Positions 1-6,057 of a stretch of 7,064 nt of DNA are shown here, piece after piece. The notes under the pieces were generated by a model. That model did not search any database and had not been told where the DNA came from. It was given only the letters and a program-made list of their open reading frames with translations. The position numbers were made by a program, and so were the translations under genes. Numbering within the stretch: position 1 is the stretch's first letter; the number at the start of each line of letters is the position of its first letter. Source of the DNA: Rhodospirillaceae bacterium (lineage in GTDB: Bacteria > Pseudomonadota > Alphaproteobacteria > Micavibrionales > Micavibrionaceae); contig DMIT01000188.1 of NCBI GenBank assembly GCA_003452275.1, positions 1 through 7,064 of the forward strand. The letters run 5' to 3'.

Positions 1-406
1 CATCCAGTTCGCGAATGATAATCGGCACTTCATGTAACTGGGCTTTTTGCGCGGCTCTCCAGCGGCGTTCACCGGCAACGATTTCGTATGAATCCGAACC
101 GTCATTTAACGGGCGAACCAGAATAGGCTGGATCAACCCATGCTGGGAAATCGATTTGGCCAGTTCGTTAATGCTGTCAGTATTGAAATGATGACGGGGT
201 TGGTATTTCCCGGGAATAAGCTGGGAAATCGATACCAGCTTGCGCCCATTGGGGGTGGCTGACGGGGCGTCATTGTCTGGTAAATCGGCAGCTTCGGAAT
301 AGGGAGATGGATGATCGTTTTCATCTTCTCCGAACAGGGCGTTTAAACCGCGGCCCAAGGCACGACGTTTCGGGGCTGTTTCATTATTGGCTTCGGATAT
401 GGACAT
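1..406 (-). CDS. parB: Chromosome-partitioning protein ParB, N-terminal 135 codons (cut by window edge)
   Basis: ParB is the centromere-binding CTPase that loads at parS, spreads along DNA and stimulates ParA. The window shows the first 135 residues of a protein usually near 290. Residues 14-26 (RRALGRGLNALFG) are the conserved N-terminal basic patch that contacts and activates ParA. A variable acidic linker follows to about residue 54. The ParB/Srx nucleotide-binding domain then begins at about 56, with the GLIQP box at 90-94 and the CTP-binding GERRWRA motif at 112-118. The helix-turn-helix and dimerisation domains lie off the left edge. The ATG at 406-404 shares one base with the parA stop (TAATG), so translation is probably coupled. 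A possible AGGA ribosome site lies at 419-422, 12 bases ahead, slightly far. Two candidate ParB targets (parS) lie in this window. The identification is firm; only the 3' end is missing. Confidence 0.96.
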   Translation of the reverse strand, partial: MSISEANNETAPKRRALGRGLNALFGEDENDHPSPYSEAADLPDNDAPSATPNGRKLVSISQLIPGKYQPRHHFNTDSINELAKSISQHGLIQPILVRPLNDGSDSYEIVAGERRWRAAQKAQLHEVPIIIRELD

Positions 407-1335
407 TATGCACTGATTTCCTGAGATGATATTTTGTTTTCAATGAGTTTGGAATTATCCTGCGCGTCGGACGTTTCAAGGCGGGTGATCTCCATGATTT
501 TTTTCTCACGGCGGATAATTTCTCCGGCAAGGCGGATATAAGCCTGCGCCCCGGGGCATTTCATATCATAGACAATTGCCGGCAGCCCATAGGACGGAGC
601 TTCGGACAATTTGACATTGCGGGGAATGACGGTGTTATAAACTTTTTCACCAAAAAATTCGCGAACATCATCGGCCACAGCACCCGACAAACGGTTGCGT
701 GGATCGTACATGGTCAGCAAAACGCCATGAATATCCAGTTTGGGATTGAAATGTTGCTTGACGCGTTCGATGGTTTTAACCAGATGCGACAGACCTTCCA
801 GCGCATAGAATTCACATTGTAACGGTACGACAATCGCATCCACCGCCACCAGCGCGTTCAGGGTGACGAGAGACAAAGATGGTGGACAATCGATAATCAC
901 ATAGTCAAAAGGTAACGGGCGGCGCAGAGCCTCACGCAGTCTATATTCACGACGTTTGGCAGTGACCAGTTCGATTTCAGCCCCCGCAAGGTGCATCGAC
1001 GATGGAACGACATAAAGGCCGGGGACTTTGGTCGGGACACATAATTCGGCAGGATTTAATCCTTCTTCGAATAAAAGATCATAGGCACTTTTGCGAATTT
1101 CGGAACGTTTGACACCCAGACCGGTGGAGGCATTTCCCTGCGGGTCAAGGTCGAGAAGCATCACCCGTTTGCCAACGGCTGCCAAAGCGGTCGCCATATT
1201 AACGGCAGTCGTGGTTTTTCCAACGCCGCCTTTTTGATTGGCAATGGCGAGGAGGCGGGGAAGTTTTTCACCTTTTTTAAGGGGCGGATCAATTTTACGA
1301 GGAGTAGATGGGGTAACCTGAGATGCTTGTATCAT
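406..1335 (-). CDS. parA: Chromosome-partitioning ATPase ParA (Soj family)
   Basis: ParA is a Walker-type ATPase that binds DNA non-specifically as an ATP dimer and guides ParB-parS complexes during chromosome segregation. The 309-residue product has the deviant Walker A motif KGGVGKTT at 35-42, with the signature lysine K35. The A' motif LDLDPQGN is at 61-68 and Walker B with the following CPPS is at about 145-153. The start ATG at 1335-1333 has AAGGA at 1349-1345, nine bases upstream, which supports it. The protein is longer than compact chromosomal ParA proteins (about 260-270 residues). About 27 extra residues, basic and proline-containing, precede the first strand (LLAIANQ). A polar tail of about 30 residues follows the last helix (280-309). 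No internal Met exists before Walker A that would give a shorter form. The gene has its own promoter candidate upstream and is directly followed by parB. Confidence 0.97.
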   Translation of the reverse strand: MIQASQVTPSTPRKIDPPLKKGEKLPRLLAIANQKGGVGKTTTAVNMATALAAVGKRVMLLDLDPQGNASTGLGVKRSEIRKSAYDLLFEEGLNPAELCVPTKVPGLYVVPSSMHLAGAEIELVTAKRREYRLREALRRPLPFDYVIIDCPPSLSLVTLNALVAVDAIVVPLQCEFYALEGLSHLVKTIERVKQHFNPKLDIHGVLLTMYDPRNRLSGAVADDVREFFGEKVYNTVIPRNVKLSEAPSYGLPAIVYDMKCPGAQAYIRLAGEIIRREKKIMEITRLETSDAQDNSKLIENKISSQEISA

Positions 1336-1344
1336 CTAAGCGAG

Positions 1345-1349
1345 TCCTT
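1345..1349 (-). promoter_or_regulatory. Ribosome binding site of parA
   Basis: The minus strand reads AAGGA here, nine bases before the parA ATG (1335-1333), within a purine-rich AAAAAAGGA run. It is the clearest Shine-Dalgarno site in the window and decides in favour of the long N-terminus of ParA. Confidence 0.7.
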
Positions 1350-1390
1350 TTTTGGCCTGTTGTGTCAGTTTATTTTTGATGATTAGGAAT

Positions 1391-1423
1391 GACCTTAATC
1401 TACCCAAAGGGAGGCGTAAGGTC
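1391..1423. repeat. 33-base interrupted inverted repeat over the parA promoter
   Basis: GACCTTA (1391-1397) and TAAGGTC (1417-1423) form perfect 7-base arms centred on base 1407. Inside them, CCC (1403-1405) and GGG (1409-1411) are also symmetric about the same centre, with partial pairing between. The repeat spans from within the -35 to the -10 of the parA promoter candidate. No T-run follows it on either strand, so a terminator is unlikely. A dimeric repressor operator, or simply chance symmetry, fits better. Confidence 0.5.
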
Positions 1424-1425
1424 AA
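1397..1425 (-). promoter_or_regulatory. Candidate sigma-70 type promoter for parAB
   Basis: On the minus strand, TTGACC (1425-1420) and TAGATT (1402-1397) are separated by exactly 17 bases. This matches the housekeeping consensus at 5/6 and 4/6 positions. Transcription would start near base 1390, giving a leader of about 55 bases before the parA ATG. The site lies between the rsmG stop and parA, so parAB can be expressed apart from mnmG-rsmG. The prediction comes from sequence alone. Confidence 0.6.
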
Positions 1426-1431
1426 GTAAAT

Positions 1432-2034
1432 TCAAAGTTTCTGGACGTTTTTCAGTATCAGGATTTGCGCCAATTTATCGGTCTGGCTGGGGATGGATTC
1501 CACCTGAAACCCGTAGAGTTTTTGGGCCTCTGCGATTTCTGAGTCAGCCTTGGCCCCTTTGGGAAAAATAAGGGTCAACTGTGGATGATTTTCCCACCAT
1601 TGCTCAGTCAGGGCCAAAAGATCACCGAGGGAAGCCAGCGCGCGCGCCGTAATGACATCCGGTTTAATGCCATTCAAATTATCTACAGACTCGATACGGC
1701 GGTTGTGGATAAGAACGGGGGTATCTGTTTCACGTGAAATTGTGGAGAGAAAAGAGCATTTCTTGGTGTCCGATTCAATCAGATGAACCGAAAGATCAGG
1801 ACGTTCTATCGCAATCACCATTCCCGGAAATCCCGCCCCTGACCCGATATCAAACAGGATTTTTGCATCGACGGGAATAAGCGGAATGATCTGGATCGAA
1901 TCTTCGAAATGCCTGACTTTTGCATCCGCAACAGTCGAAGGGGCCACCAGATTGATAACCTTTGACCATTTCGTCAGCAATTCCGCATATTTTAAAAGTT
2001 TCGTGGAAAGGGGATGATTAGGCGACTTTACCAT
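1432..2034 (-). CDS. rsmG: 16S rRNA (guanine-N7) methyltransferase RsmG (GidB)
   Basis: RsmG uses S-adenosylmethionine to methylate N7 of G527 (E. coli numbering) in the 530 loop of 16S rRNA; its loss is known to give low-level streptomycin resistance. The 200-residue length is normal for the family. The SAM-binding motif I is [12 protein letters not shown] at 60-71, followed by the acidic ESD at 87-89 after strand 2. Further family motifs are ITARAL at 128-133 and FPKG at 157-160. The N-terminal [15 protein letters not shown] (15-29) is also typical. The ATG at 2034-2032 lies inside the 3' end of mnmG, with a 17-base overlap, so expression is probably coupled to mnmG. No strong ribosome site is visible beyond a weak AAGAA. 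The coding sequence also contains a parS-like site and a perfect DnaA box. Confidence 0.97.
   Translation of the reverse strand: MVKSPNHPLSTKLLKYAELLTKWSKVINLVAPSTVADAKVRHFEDSIQIIPLIPVDAKILFDIGSGAGFPGMVIAIERPDLSVHLIESDTKKCSFLSTISRETDTPVLIHNRRIESVDNLNGIKPDVITARALASLGDLLALTEQWWENHPQLTLIFPKGAKADSEIAEAQKLYGFQVESIPSQTDKLAQILILKNVQKL
1704..1712 (-). promoter_or_regulatory. Perfect DnaA box inside rsmG
   Basis: The minus strand reads TTATCCACA, the consensus high-affinity DnaA box. It encodes Leu108-His110 of RsmG, with the final base in the codon of Asn111. It is separated by 13 bases from the parS-like site at 1726-1741. A single 9-mer can occur by chance, so functional use is uncertain. Confidence 0.45.
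1726..1741. promoter_or_regulatory. parS-like ParB binding site inside rsmG
   Basis: TGTTTCACGTGAAATT matches the bacterial parS consensus TGTTTCACGTGAAACA at 14 of 16 positions, and at 13 of 14 in the palindromic core. It lies about 1.3 kb from the start of parB, within rsmG, where it encodes Ile99-Ser-Arg-Glu and part of Thr103. ParB of this operon is the expected ligand. The mismatch may make it the weaker of the two sites. Confidence 0.85.
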
Positions 2035-3913
2035 CAGGTTTCTTCTTTATAAAGCGGAGGAGAGCAGTGATCGCGGCAGGGGTAACCCCTGAAATACGCG
2101 AAGCTGCGCCGAGAGTGGCAGGACGGGCGGCTGATAGTTTTTGACGAATTTCGGTAGAGAGACTACCGATTTCAGAATAATCCAGATCAACCGGCAGAAG
2201 CAAAGCTTCGTCACGACGGAAGGCGGCAATATCCAGATCCTGCCGGTCGGTATAGCCGGCATAGGTGGAATCAATTCTGACCTGTGCGACGATATCCTGA
2301 TGGATATTTTGCAGTTCAGGCCAGACACGCGCCAGATCATCCCATGTAATATTGGCCATTTTAATCAGGTCAAAGACAGGGCGGCGCACACCATCCATAT
2401 TGACCTGAACGCCATATTGGGCGAGTTCATTCGGCGTCTTTTTCAATTCCATCATCAATTGACGGGCATGGGCCAGATCTTGTTTTTTCTGTTCCCAAAC
2501 TGCCTGACGCTGGACTCCCACACAGCCAATGGCAATTCCCTTGTCGGTCAGGCGTTGGTCGGCATTGTCGGCACGCAAGGAAAGACGATACTCGGCACGA
2601 CTGGTAAACATGCGATAGGGTTCGGGGGTGCCACGCGTAATCAGGTCGTCAATCATGACCCCGATATAGGCCTCGGCGCGATCTAGTATGAAATAATTCT
2701 CTAATGTTTCACGTGAAACCACGTCCTGACCTGCGCGAATGGCGGCATTAATTCCCGCCATTAATCCTTGCGCCGCAGCTTCTTCATATCCTGTGGTGCC
2801 GTTAATTTGTCCGGCAAGGAATAACCCCTTGGCGGTTTTTGATTCCAGAGAAGGTTTCAAATCGCGCGGATCACAGAAATCATATTCAATGGCATAGCCA
2901 TATTGAAGGACAGAAACATCTTCCAACCCCGGAATAGACGTGAGCAAAAGATGCTGGACATCAATCGGCAAAGAGGTCGAAATACCGTTCGGATAGACAG
3001 TATGGTCGTCCAGCCCTTCGGGCTCCAGAAAAATCTGGTGGCGTTCCTTATCGGCAAAACGCATGATTTTATCTTCAATCGACGGGCAATAACGCGGGCC
3101 GCGCGAAGTAATCTGACCGGAATACATCGGTGCCCGTTTGATGTTATCGCGGATCACCTGATGGGTTTTTTCAGAGGTATAGGTCATATAGCAGGAAATT
3201 TGCGGAACGGTAATTTCACTGTTCAGGAATGAAAACGGCTTGGGCGGGTTATCGCCTTTTTGCTCTTCCAGAATCGACCAGTTAATCGTGCGACCATCCA
3301 GACGGGCGGGAGTTCCGGTTTTAAGACGTCCCAGCGGAAGTTTCAATTGTTCCAGAGATAATGCAAGACCAACCGATGGCGCTTCACCCACCCGACCGGC
3401 AGGGGTTTGTTTTTCGCCCTGATGAATAATCCCGCGCAGGAAAGTACCGGTCGTCAACACAACCGCGCCGCACCGGCAAACAGTTCCATCTGCCAGAACA
3501 ACACCGCGAACATCATTTTCATCTTCGATGATAAGGGATTCGGCTCCTTGGGAAATGATTGTCAGGTTCGGCGTATTTTGTAACATATCCTGCATTGCCA
3601 GACGATAAAGCTTGCGGTCAGCTTGTGCCCGCGGCCCTTGTACGGCTGGGCCCTTAGATGCATTCAGGATGCGGAACTGGATACCGGCTTTATCAATAAC
3701 GCGCCCCATGACACCGTCCAGCGCGTCAATCTCGCGCACCAGATGACCTTTGCCCAGACCGCCGATGGCAGGGTTGCAGGACATCGCACCAATTGTATCA
3801 AACCGATGAGTGACCAGAGCAGTTTTTGCGCCCATCCGCGCAGCGGCAGCAGCGGCTTCGCACCCTGCATGTCCGCCCCCGATCACAATGACATCGAAAT
3901 TTGAATGATCCAT
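2018..3913 (-). CDS. mnmG: tRNA uridine-5-carboxymethylaminomethyl modification enzyme MnmG (GidA)
   Basis: MnmG is the FAD-dependent partner of MnmE. Together they install the (carboxymethyl)aminomethyl group on wobble uridine 34 of several tRNAs. From the ATG at 3913-3911 the product has 631 residues, normal for the family. The dinucleotide-binding GGGHAG lies at residues 12-17, [12 protein letters not shown] at 45-56 and [12 protein letters not shown] at 88-99. The catalytic cysteine of [11 protein letters not shown] is residue 276, matching E. coli Cys277. The second signature, [16 protein letters not shown], is at 368-383. The C-terminal MnmE/tRNA-binding helices end in [12 protein letters not shown]. 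In-frame TTG (3919) and GTG (3916) codons lie just upstream, but ATG fits the family N-terminus better. Ribosome site CAGG is modest. A parS site lies in a variable loop near residues 398-403. mnmE is not next door, unlike in many bacteria. Confidence 0.97.
   Translation of the reverse strand: MDHSNFDVIVIGGGHAGCEAAAAAARMGAKTALVTHRFDTIGAMSCNPAIGGLGKGHLVREIDALDGVMGRVIDKAGIQFRILNASKGPAVQGPRAQADRKLYRLAMQDMLQNTPNLTIISQGAESLIIEDENDVRGVVLADGTVCRCGAVVLTTGTFLRGIIHQGEKQTPAGRVGEAPSVGLALSLEQLKLPLGRLKTGTPARLDGRTINWSILEEQKGDNPPKPFSFLNSEITVPQISCYMTYTSEKTHQVIRDNIKRAPMYSGQITSRGPRYCPSIEDKIMRFADKERHQIFLEPEGLDDHTVYPNGISTSLPIDVQHLLLTSIPGLEDVSVLQYGYAIEYDFCDPRDLKPSLESKTAKGLFLAGQINGTTGYEEAAAQGLMAGINAAIRAGQDVVSRETLENYFILDRAEAYIGVMIDDLITRGTPEPYRMFTSRAEYRLSLRADNADQRLTDKGIAIGCVGVQRQAVWEQKKQDLAHARQLMMELKKTPNELAQYGVQVNMDGVRRPVFDLIKMANITWDDLARVWPELQNIHQDIVAQVRIDSTYAGYTDRQDLDIAAFRRDEALLLPVDLDYSEIGSLSTEIRQKLSAARPATLGAASRISGVTPAAITALLRFIKKKPDGKVA
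2705..2720. promoter_or_regulatory. parS ParB binding site inside mnmG
   Basis: TGTTTCACGTGAAACC matches the parS consensus TGTTTCACGTGAAACA at 15 of 16 positions. The 14-base core GTTTCACGTGAAAC (2706-2719) is a perfect palindrome. The site lies 979 bases from the rsmG site and about 2.3 kb upstream of parB. It encodes Val-Ser-Arg-Glu and part of Thr in a stretch of MnmG just before the conserved DRAEAYIG segment. This is almost certainly a functional centromere site. Confidence 0.92.
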
Positions 3914-3943
3914 CACCAAACCTGTTTTTTAAATAAAGCAAAA

Positions 3944-3952
3944 TTATCCACA
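3944..3952 (+). promoter_or_regulatory. Perfect DnaA box upstream of mnmG
   Basis: TTATCCACA matches the DnaA consensus exactly and lies in the non-coding gap between dnaQ and mnmG. It sits just downstream of the candidate mnmG -10, about where transcription would start, with an AT-rich stretch (3927-3947) beside it. It may control mnmG or form part of an origin. Confidence 0.6.
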
Positions 3953-3953
3953 T

Positions 3954-3983
3954 CTTTTACAGGATAATGGGGATAAAGTGCAA
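3954..3983 (-). promoter_or_regulatory. Weak candidate promoter for mnmG-rsmG
   Basis: The minus strand has TTGCAC (3983-3978) and TAAAAG (3959-3954) with an 18-base spacer. The -10 matches TATAAT at 4/6; the -35 is mainly supported by TTG. A GATAAT hexamer overlapping the DnaA box at 3944-3952 is a better -10 by sequence but has no -35 at a suitable distance. Some promoter is expected here, because the gap separates dnaQ from mnmG. Confidence 0.35.
3968..3976 (-). promoter_or_regulatory. One-mismatch DnaA box upstream of mnmG
   Basis: The minus strand reads TTATCCCCA, one base from TTATCCACA. It faces the perfect box at 3944-3952 from the opposite strand, 15 bases away, and sits in the spacer of the mnmG promoter candidate. 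Taken alone it would not be convincing; the pairing supports it. Confidence 0.4.
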
Positions 3984-4016
3984 ATATATTCGCGTGCGGG
4001 AAAGTATTTTCTGCGT

Positions 4017-4715
4017 TTAGGTTTGTTGTACCCATAAAGGATTTTTAAGGCCGGCAATCATCTTTCCATGATCGTCCTGTTCCTGTTGGGAGAGAGTAAA
4101 AGAACGCGGCGCGCGATAAGGCCGTTCTTTGCGTTTTTCACTCGCCCCCGCTGCGGCAGTGGCGTTGGTCGCATTTTGTGCTGCCAGCCCCAGCCCATGT
4201 TGACGACCACCAATCAATTCCAGATAAACTGCTGCCAATAACTGGGCATCAAGCAACGCGCCGTGAAGTTCGCGCCCAGATAAATCCACCCCGAAACGGC
4301 GGCATAAGGCGTCAAGATTAGCAGGGGAGCCAGGGTATTTTTTACGGGCAATCAATACCGTATCAATCGCATCGGCCAACTTGAACGGCGGAAAGCCATA
4401 GCCTTTCAATTCGGCATTCAGAAATTTGATATCGAACGCCGCATTATGAATGACCAGTTTGGCATCCCCGACAAAGTCCAGAAAGCTTCCGACCAATTCA
4501 CCGAAGACAGGCTTATCTTTCAGAAATTCGGTCTTGATACCGTGAACGGCAACGGCCCCCGCATCTACATCACGTTCGGGGTTAATATAATGGTGCCATA
4601 CCTGACCGGTGGGAAGATGGTTGAGCAGCTCAACGCAACCGATCTCGATGATGCGGTGCCCATCTTCAGGGTCCATTCCGGTGGTTTCAGTATCAAGAAC
4701 GATTTCGCGTGTCAT
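4017..4715 (-). CDS. dnaQ: DNA polymerase III epsilon subunit (3'-5' proofreading exonuclease)
   Basis: DnaQ is the proofreading exonuclease of the replicative polymerase core. The 232-residue product is a DEDDh-type nuclease. Exo I (LDTETTG) supplies Asp8 and Glu10, Exo II (HNAAFD) supplies Asp95, and Exo III (HGALLDAQ) supplies His151 and Asp156. All four metal-binding acids and the general-base histidine are therefore present. The nuclease domain ends near 170. A low-complexity Ala/Asn/Thr linker (about 178-192) follows, then a conserved tail ending in LKNPLW, the part expected to bind the polymerase alpha subunit. The ATG overlaps the coaE stop by four bases (ATGA), so it is probably translated from the coaE message by coupling. 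The coaE-dnaQ pairing is common near the origin in Alphaproteobacteria. Confidence 0.96.
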   Translation of the reverse strand: MTREIVLDTETTGMDPEDGHRIIEIGCVELLNHLPTGQVWHHYINPERDVDAGAVAVHGIKTEFLKDKPVFGELVGSFLDFVGDAKLVIHNAAFDIKFLNAELKGYGFPPFKLADAIDTVLIARKKYPGSPANLDALCRRFGVDLSGRELHGALLDAQLLAAVYLELIGGRQHGLGLAAQNATNATAAAGASEKRKERPYRAPRSFTLSQQEQDDHGKMIAGLKNPLWVQQT

Positions 4716-5296
4716 GACAGAGAATGTAATATTTTTTTGAGTTTTTGCAATGTAAATGCACGCCCCAGACCTGTTGGCACCACGAAATCCGATAATAACC
4801 TCTTATCATGATCGGGCATTTGGGAATCTAGAATGGCTTTGTATTTTTCAGAATTCATCCCCTTGCGCGACAAAACACGGGATTTCTGGAGGAAAGAGGG
4901 CGCCGTAACACAAATGGTTTTGCTGCATATTCTATCACGTCCGCTTTCATACAATAAAGGAATATCCAGAACAACGGTGCGGCGACCAGCGCGACGGCAT
5001 TTGGCAATAAATCTTTGCTGTTCTGCCCAGACCAGAGGGTGAAGGATGGATTCCAGTCTGGCTTTGGCAACAGGGTCGGAAAAAATAATGCGGGCCAAGG
5101 CTTCACGGTCGACAGACTGGCTGGTTCTATTCCATGCCGTAGGGAAGTTGCGGCGAATATCCGCACGCGCGTCTCCCTTTAAGAGTTGATGGACACATGC
5201 ATCGGAATCGAACACAGGCACTTTCAGCACGCGCAGCAATCTTGCGGTCACTGATTTTCCCATACCGATAGAGCCGGTTAAACCAATAATCTTCAT
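4712..5296 (-). CDS. coaE: Dephospho-CoA kinase
   Basis: CoaE catalyses the last step of coenzyme A synthesis, phosphorylating the ribose 3'-hydroxyl of dephospho-CoA with ATP. The 194-residue length fits the family. The P-loop is GSIGMGKS at residues 8-15, preceded by the typical KIIGLT start. VFDSDACVH (about 28-36) carries the family's paired aspartates. LHPLVW (about 85-90) and the IPLLYESG lid-region motif (about 112-119) are clear. The C-terminal part has SQMP and a SDFVVPTG strand, as expected. The ATG at 5296-5294 starts directly at the conserved N-terminus; AGG a few bases before it is a plausible ribosome site. The gene is first in the leftward block and is divergent from the chvI-like gene, 53 bases away. 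Confidence 0.96.
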   Translation of the reverse strand: MKIIGLTGSIGMGKSVTARLLRVLKVPVFDSDACVHQLLKGDARADIRRNFPTAWNRTSQSVDREALARIIFSDPVAKARLESILHPLVWAEQQRFIAKCRRAGRRTVVLDIPLLYESGRDRICSKTICVTAPSFLQKSRVLSRKGMNSEKYKAILDSQMPDHDKRLLSDFVVPTGLGRAFTLQKLKKILHSLS

Positions 5297-5349
5297 AACG
5301 CCTGTGAGAACCCCCTTTAAGTTTTAGAGAAGGCTGTTAAACTCCATAT
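5297..5349. promoter_or_regulatory. Divergent intergenic region between coaE and chvI
   Basis: This 53-base gap must hold, or sit beside, start signals for both directions. No convincing -35/-10 pair is seen on either strand, so at least one promoter may lie inside the opposing gene. The heptamer GTTAAAC occurs at 5336-5342, just ahead of chvI, and again at 5277-5283 within the coaE start region. AGAGAAGG at 5325-5332 is the only purine-rich ribosome-site candidate for chvI and ends 17 bases from the ATG, unusually far. Confidence 0.4.
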
Positions 5350-6057
5350 ATGACACAAAAAATCGCCTTGGTCGATGATGACCGTAATATCGTAATGTCC
5401 GTTAAACTGGCGCTGGAGAGCGAGGGCTTTGCCGTGGTCGCTTTTCATGACGGAGAAGAGGGGTATGCGGGGATTCTGGCGGAAAAACCTGATCTGGCGG
5501 TTCTGGACGTTAAAATGCCGCGTATGGACGGCATGGAATTGCTGACCAAATTGCGTGAAGTCGTCACTGTTCCGGTCATTTTCCTGACATCCAAGGATGA
5601 CGAGGTCGATCAGGTGATCGGCCTTCGTCTAGGGGCCGATGATTATATCACCAAACCTTTCTCTCAACGCTTGCTCATTGAACGCATCAGATCGGTGCTG
5701 CGGCGGTATGCTGCGACAATCCCCGTAAAACAAGGCGATATCCATGACCAGTCCTATCTGATTACCCGCGGTTCTCTGGAACTGGATGACAGCCGCCATT
5801 TGTGCAAATGGAAAGGGGAAACGGTCAACCTCACCGTGACGGAATATTTACTGATTAAAACTTTGGCCATATCTCCTGGGCATGTAAGGTCCCGCGACCA
5901 ACTTATCACCGCCGCCTATGGCGAAAGCATCTATGTGGATGATCGTACCATTGATACCCATATCAAACGGATTCGCCGGAAAATGCGTGAAATCGATAAG
6001 AATTTTGATGAAATTGAAACGCTATATGGCGTTGGTTACAGGTATAAAGATATATGA
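5350..6057 (+). CDS. chvI: ChvI-type OmpR-family response regulator
   Basis: This is a DNA-binding response regulator. In other Alphaproteobacteria, ChvI, paired with the ChvG kinase, controls envelope, acid-stress and host-adaptation genes. The 235-residue product has a receiver domain (1-120) with acidic residues Asp9-Asp11, phospho-acceptor Asp53 within LDVKMPRMDGMELL, Thr80 in FLTSKDD and Lys102 in TKPFSQR. A winged-helix output domain (about 138-235) follows, with the recognition segment DDRTIDTHIKRIRRK at 197-211 and the IETLYGVGYRY ending that is characteristic of ChvI. The ATG is fixed by an in-frame stop 12 bases upstream (TAA, 5338-5340). The stop overlaps the next start by four bases (ATGA), so the kinase is in the same operon. 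The ChvI assignment rather than generic OmpR rests on the KMPRMDGMELL, TSKD and GVGYR blocks. Confidence 0.92.
   Translation: MTQKIALVDDDRNIVMSVKLALESEGFAVVAFHDGEEGYAGILAEKPDLAVLDVKMPRMDGMELLTKLREVVTVPVIFLTSKDDEVDQVIGLRLGADDYITKPFSQRLLIERIRSVLRRYAATIPVKQGDIHDQSYLITRGSLELDDSRHLCKWKGETVNLTVTEYLLIKTLAISPGHVRSRDQLITAAYGESIYVDDRTIDTHIKRIRRKMREIDKNFDEIETLYGVGYRYKDI

Noticed and set aside
1580..1588. One-mismatch DnaA box TGTGGATGA in rsmG, and the same 9-mer at 5934-5942 in chvI
   Set aside because: Single-mismatch matches are expected by chance in 7 kb, and these have no paired box or promoter context. The chvI copy encodes the conserved YVDD residues.
2141..2686. A 181-codon open frame on the plus strand, antisense to mnmG
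   Set aside because: It begins at TTG, resembles no known protein and lies fully opposite a strongly conserved gene. Codon bias of mnmG explains the lack of stops.
3013..3027. GCCC-TTCG-GGC style hairpin inside mnmG
   Set aside because: It encodes the EPEGLDD segment of MnmG and has no T-run, so it is most likely a by-product of codon choice.
3914..3919. TTG or GTG as the mnmG start, giving a product two residues longer
   Set aside because: The ATG at 3913-3911 gives an N-terminus that fits the family and is the stronger start codon. The difference is only two residues.
3996..4014. Possible dnaQ terminator hairpin (GCGGGAAA/TTTTCTGC arms)
   Set aside because: It pairs fully only as plus-strand RNA with wobbles. 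On the transcribed minus strand it has two A-C mismatches and no following U-run.
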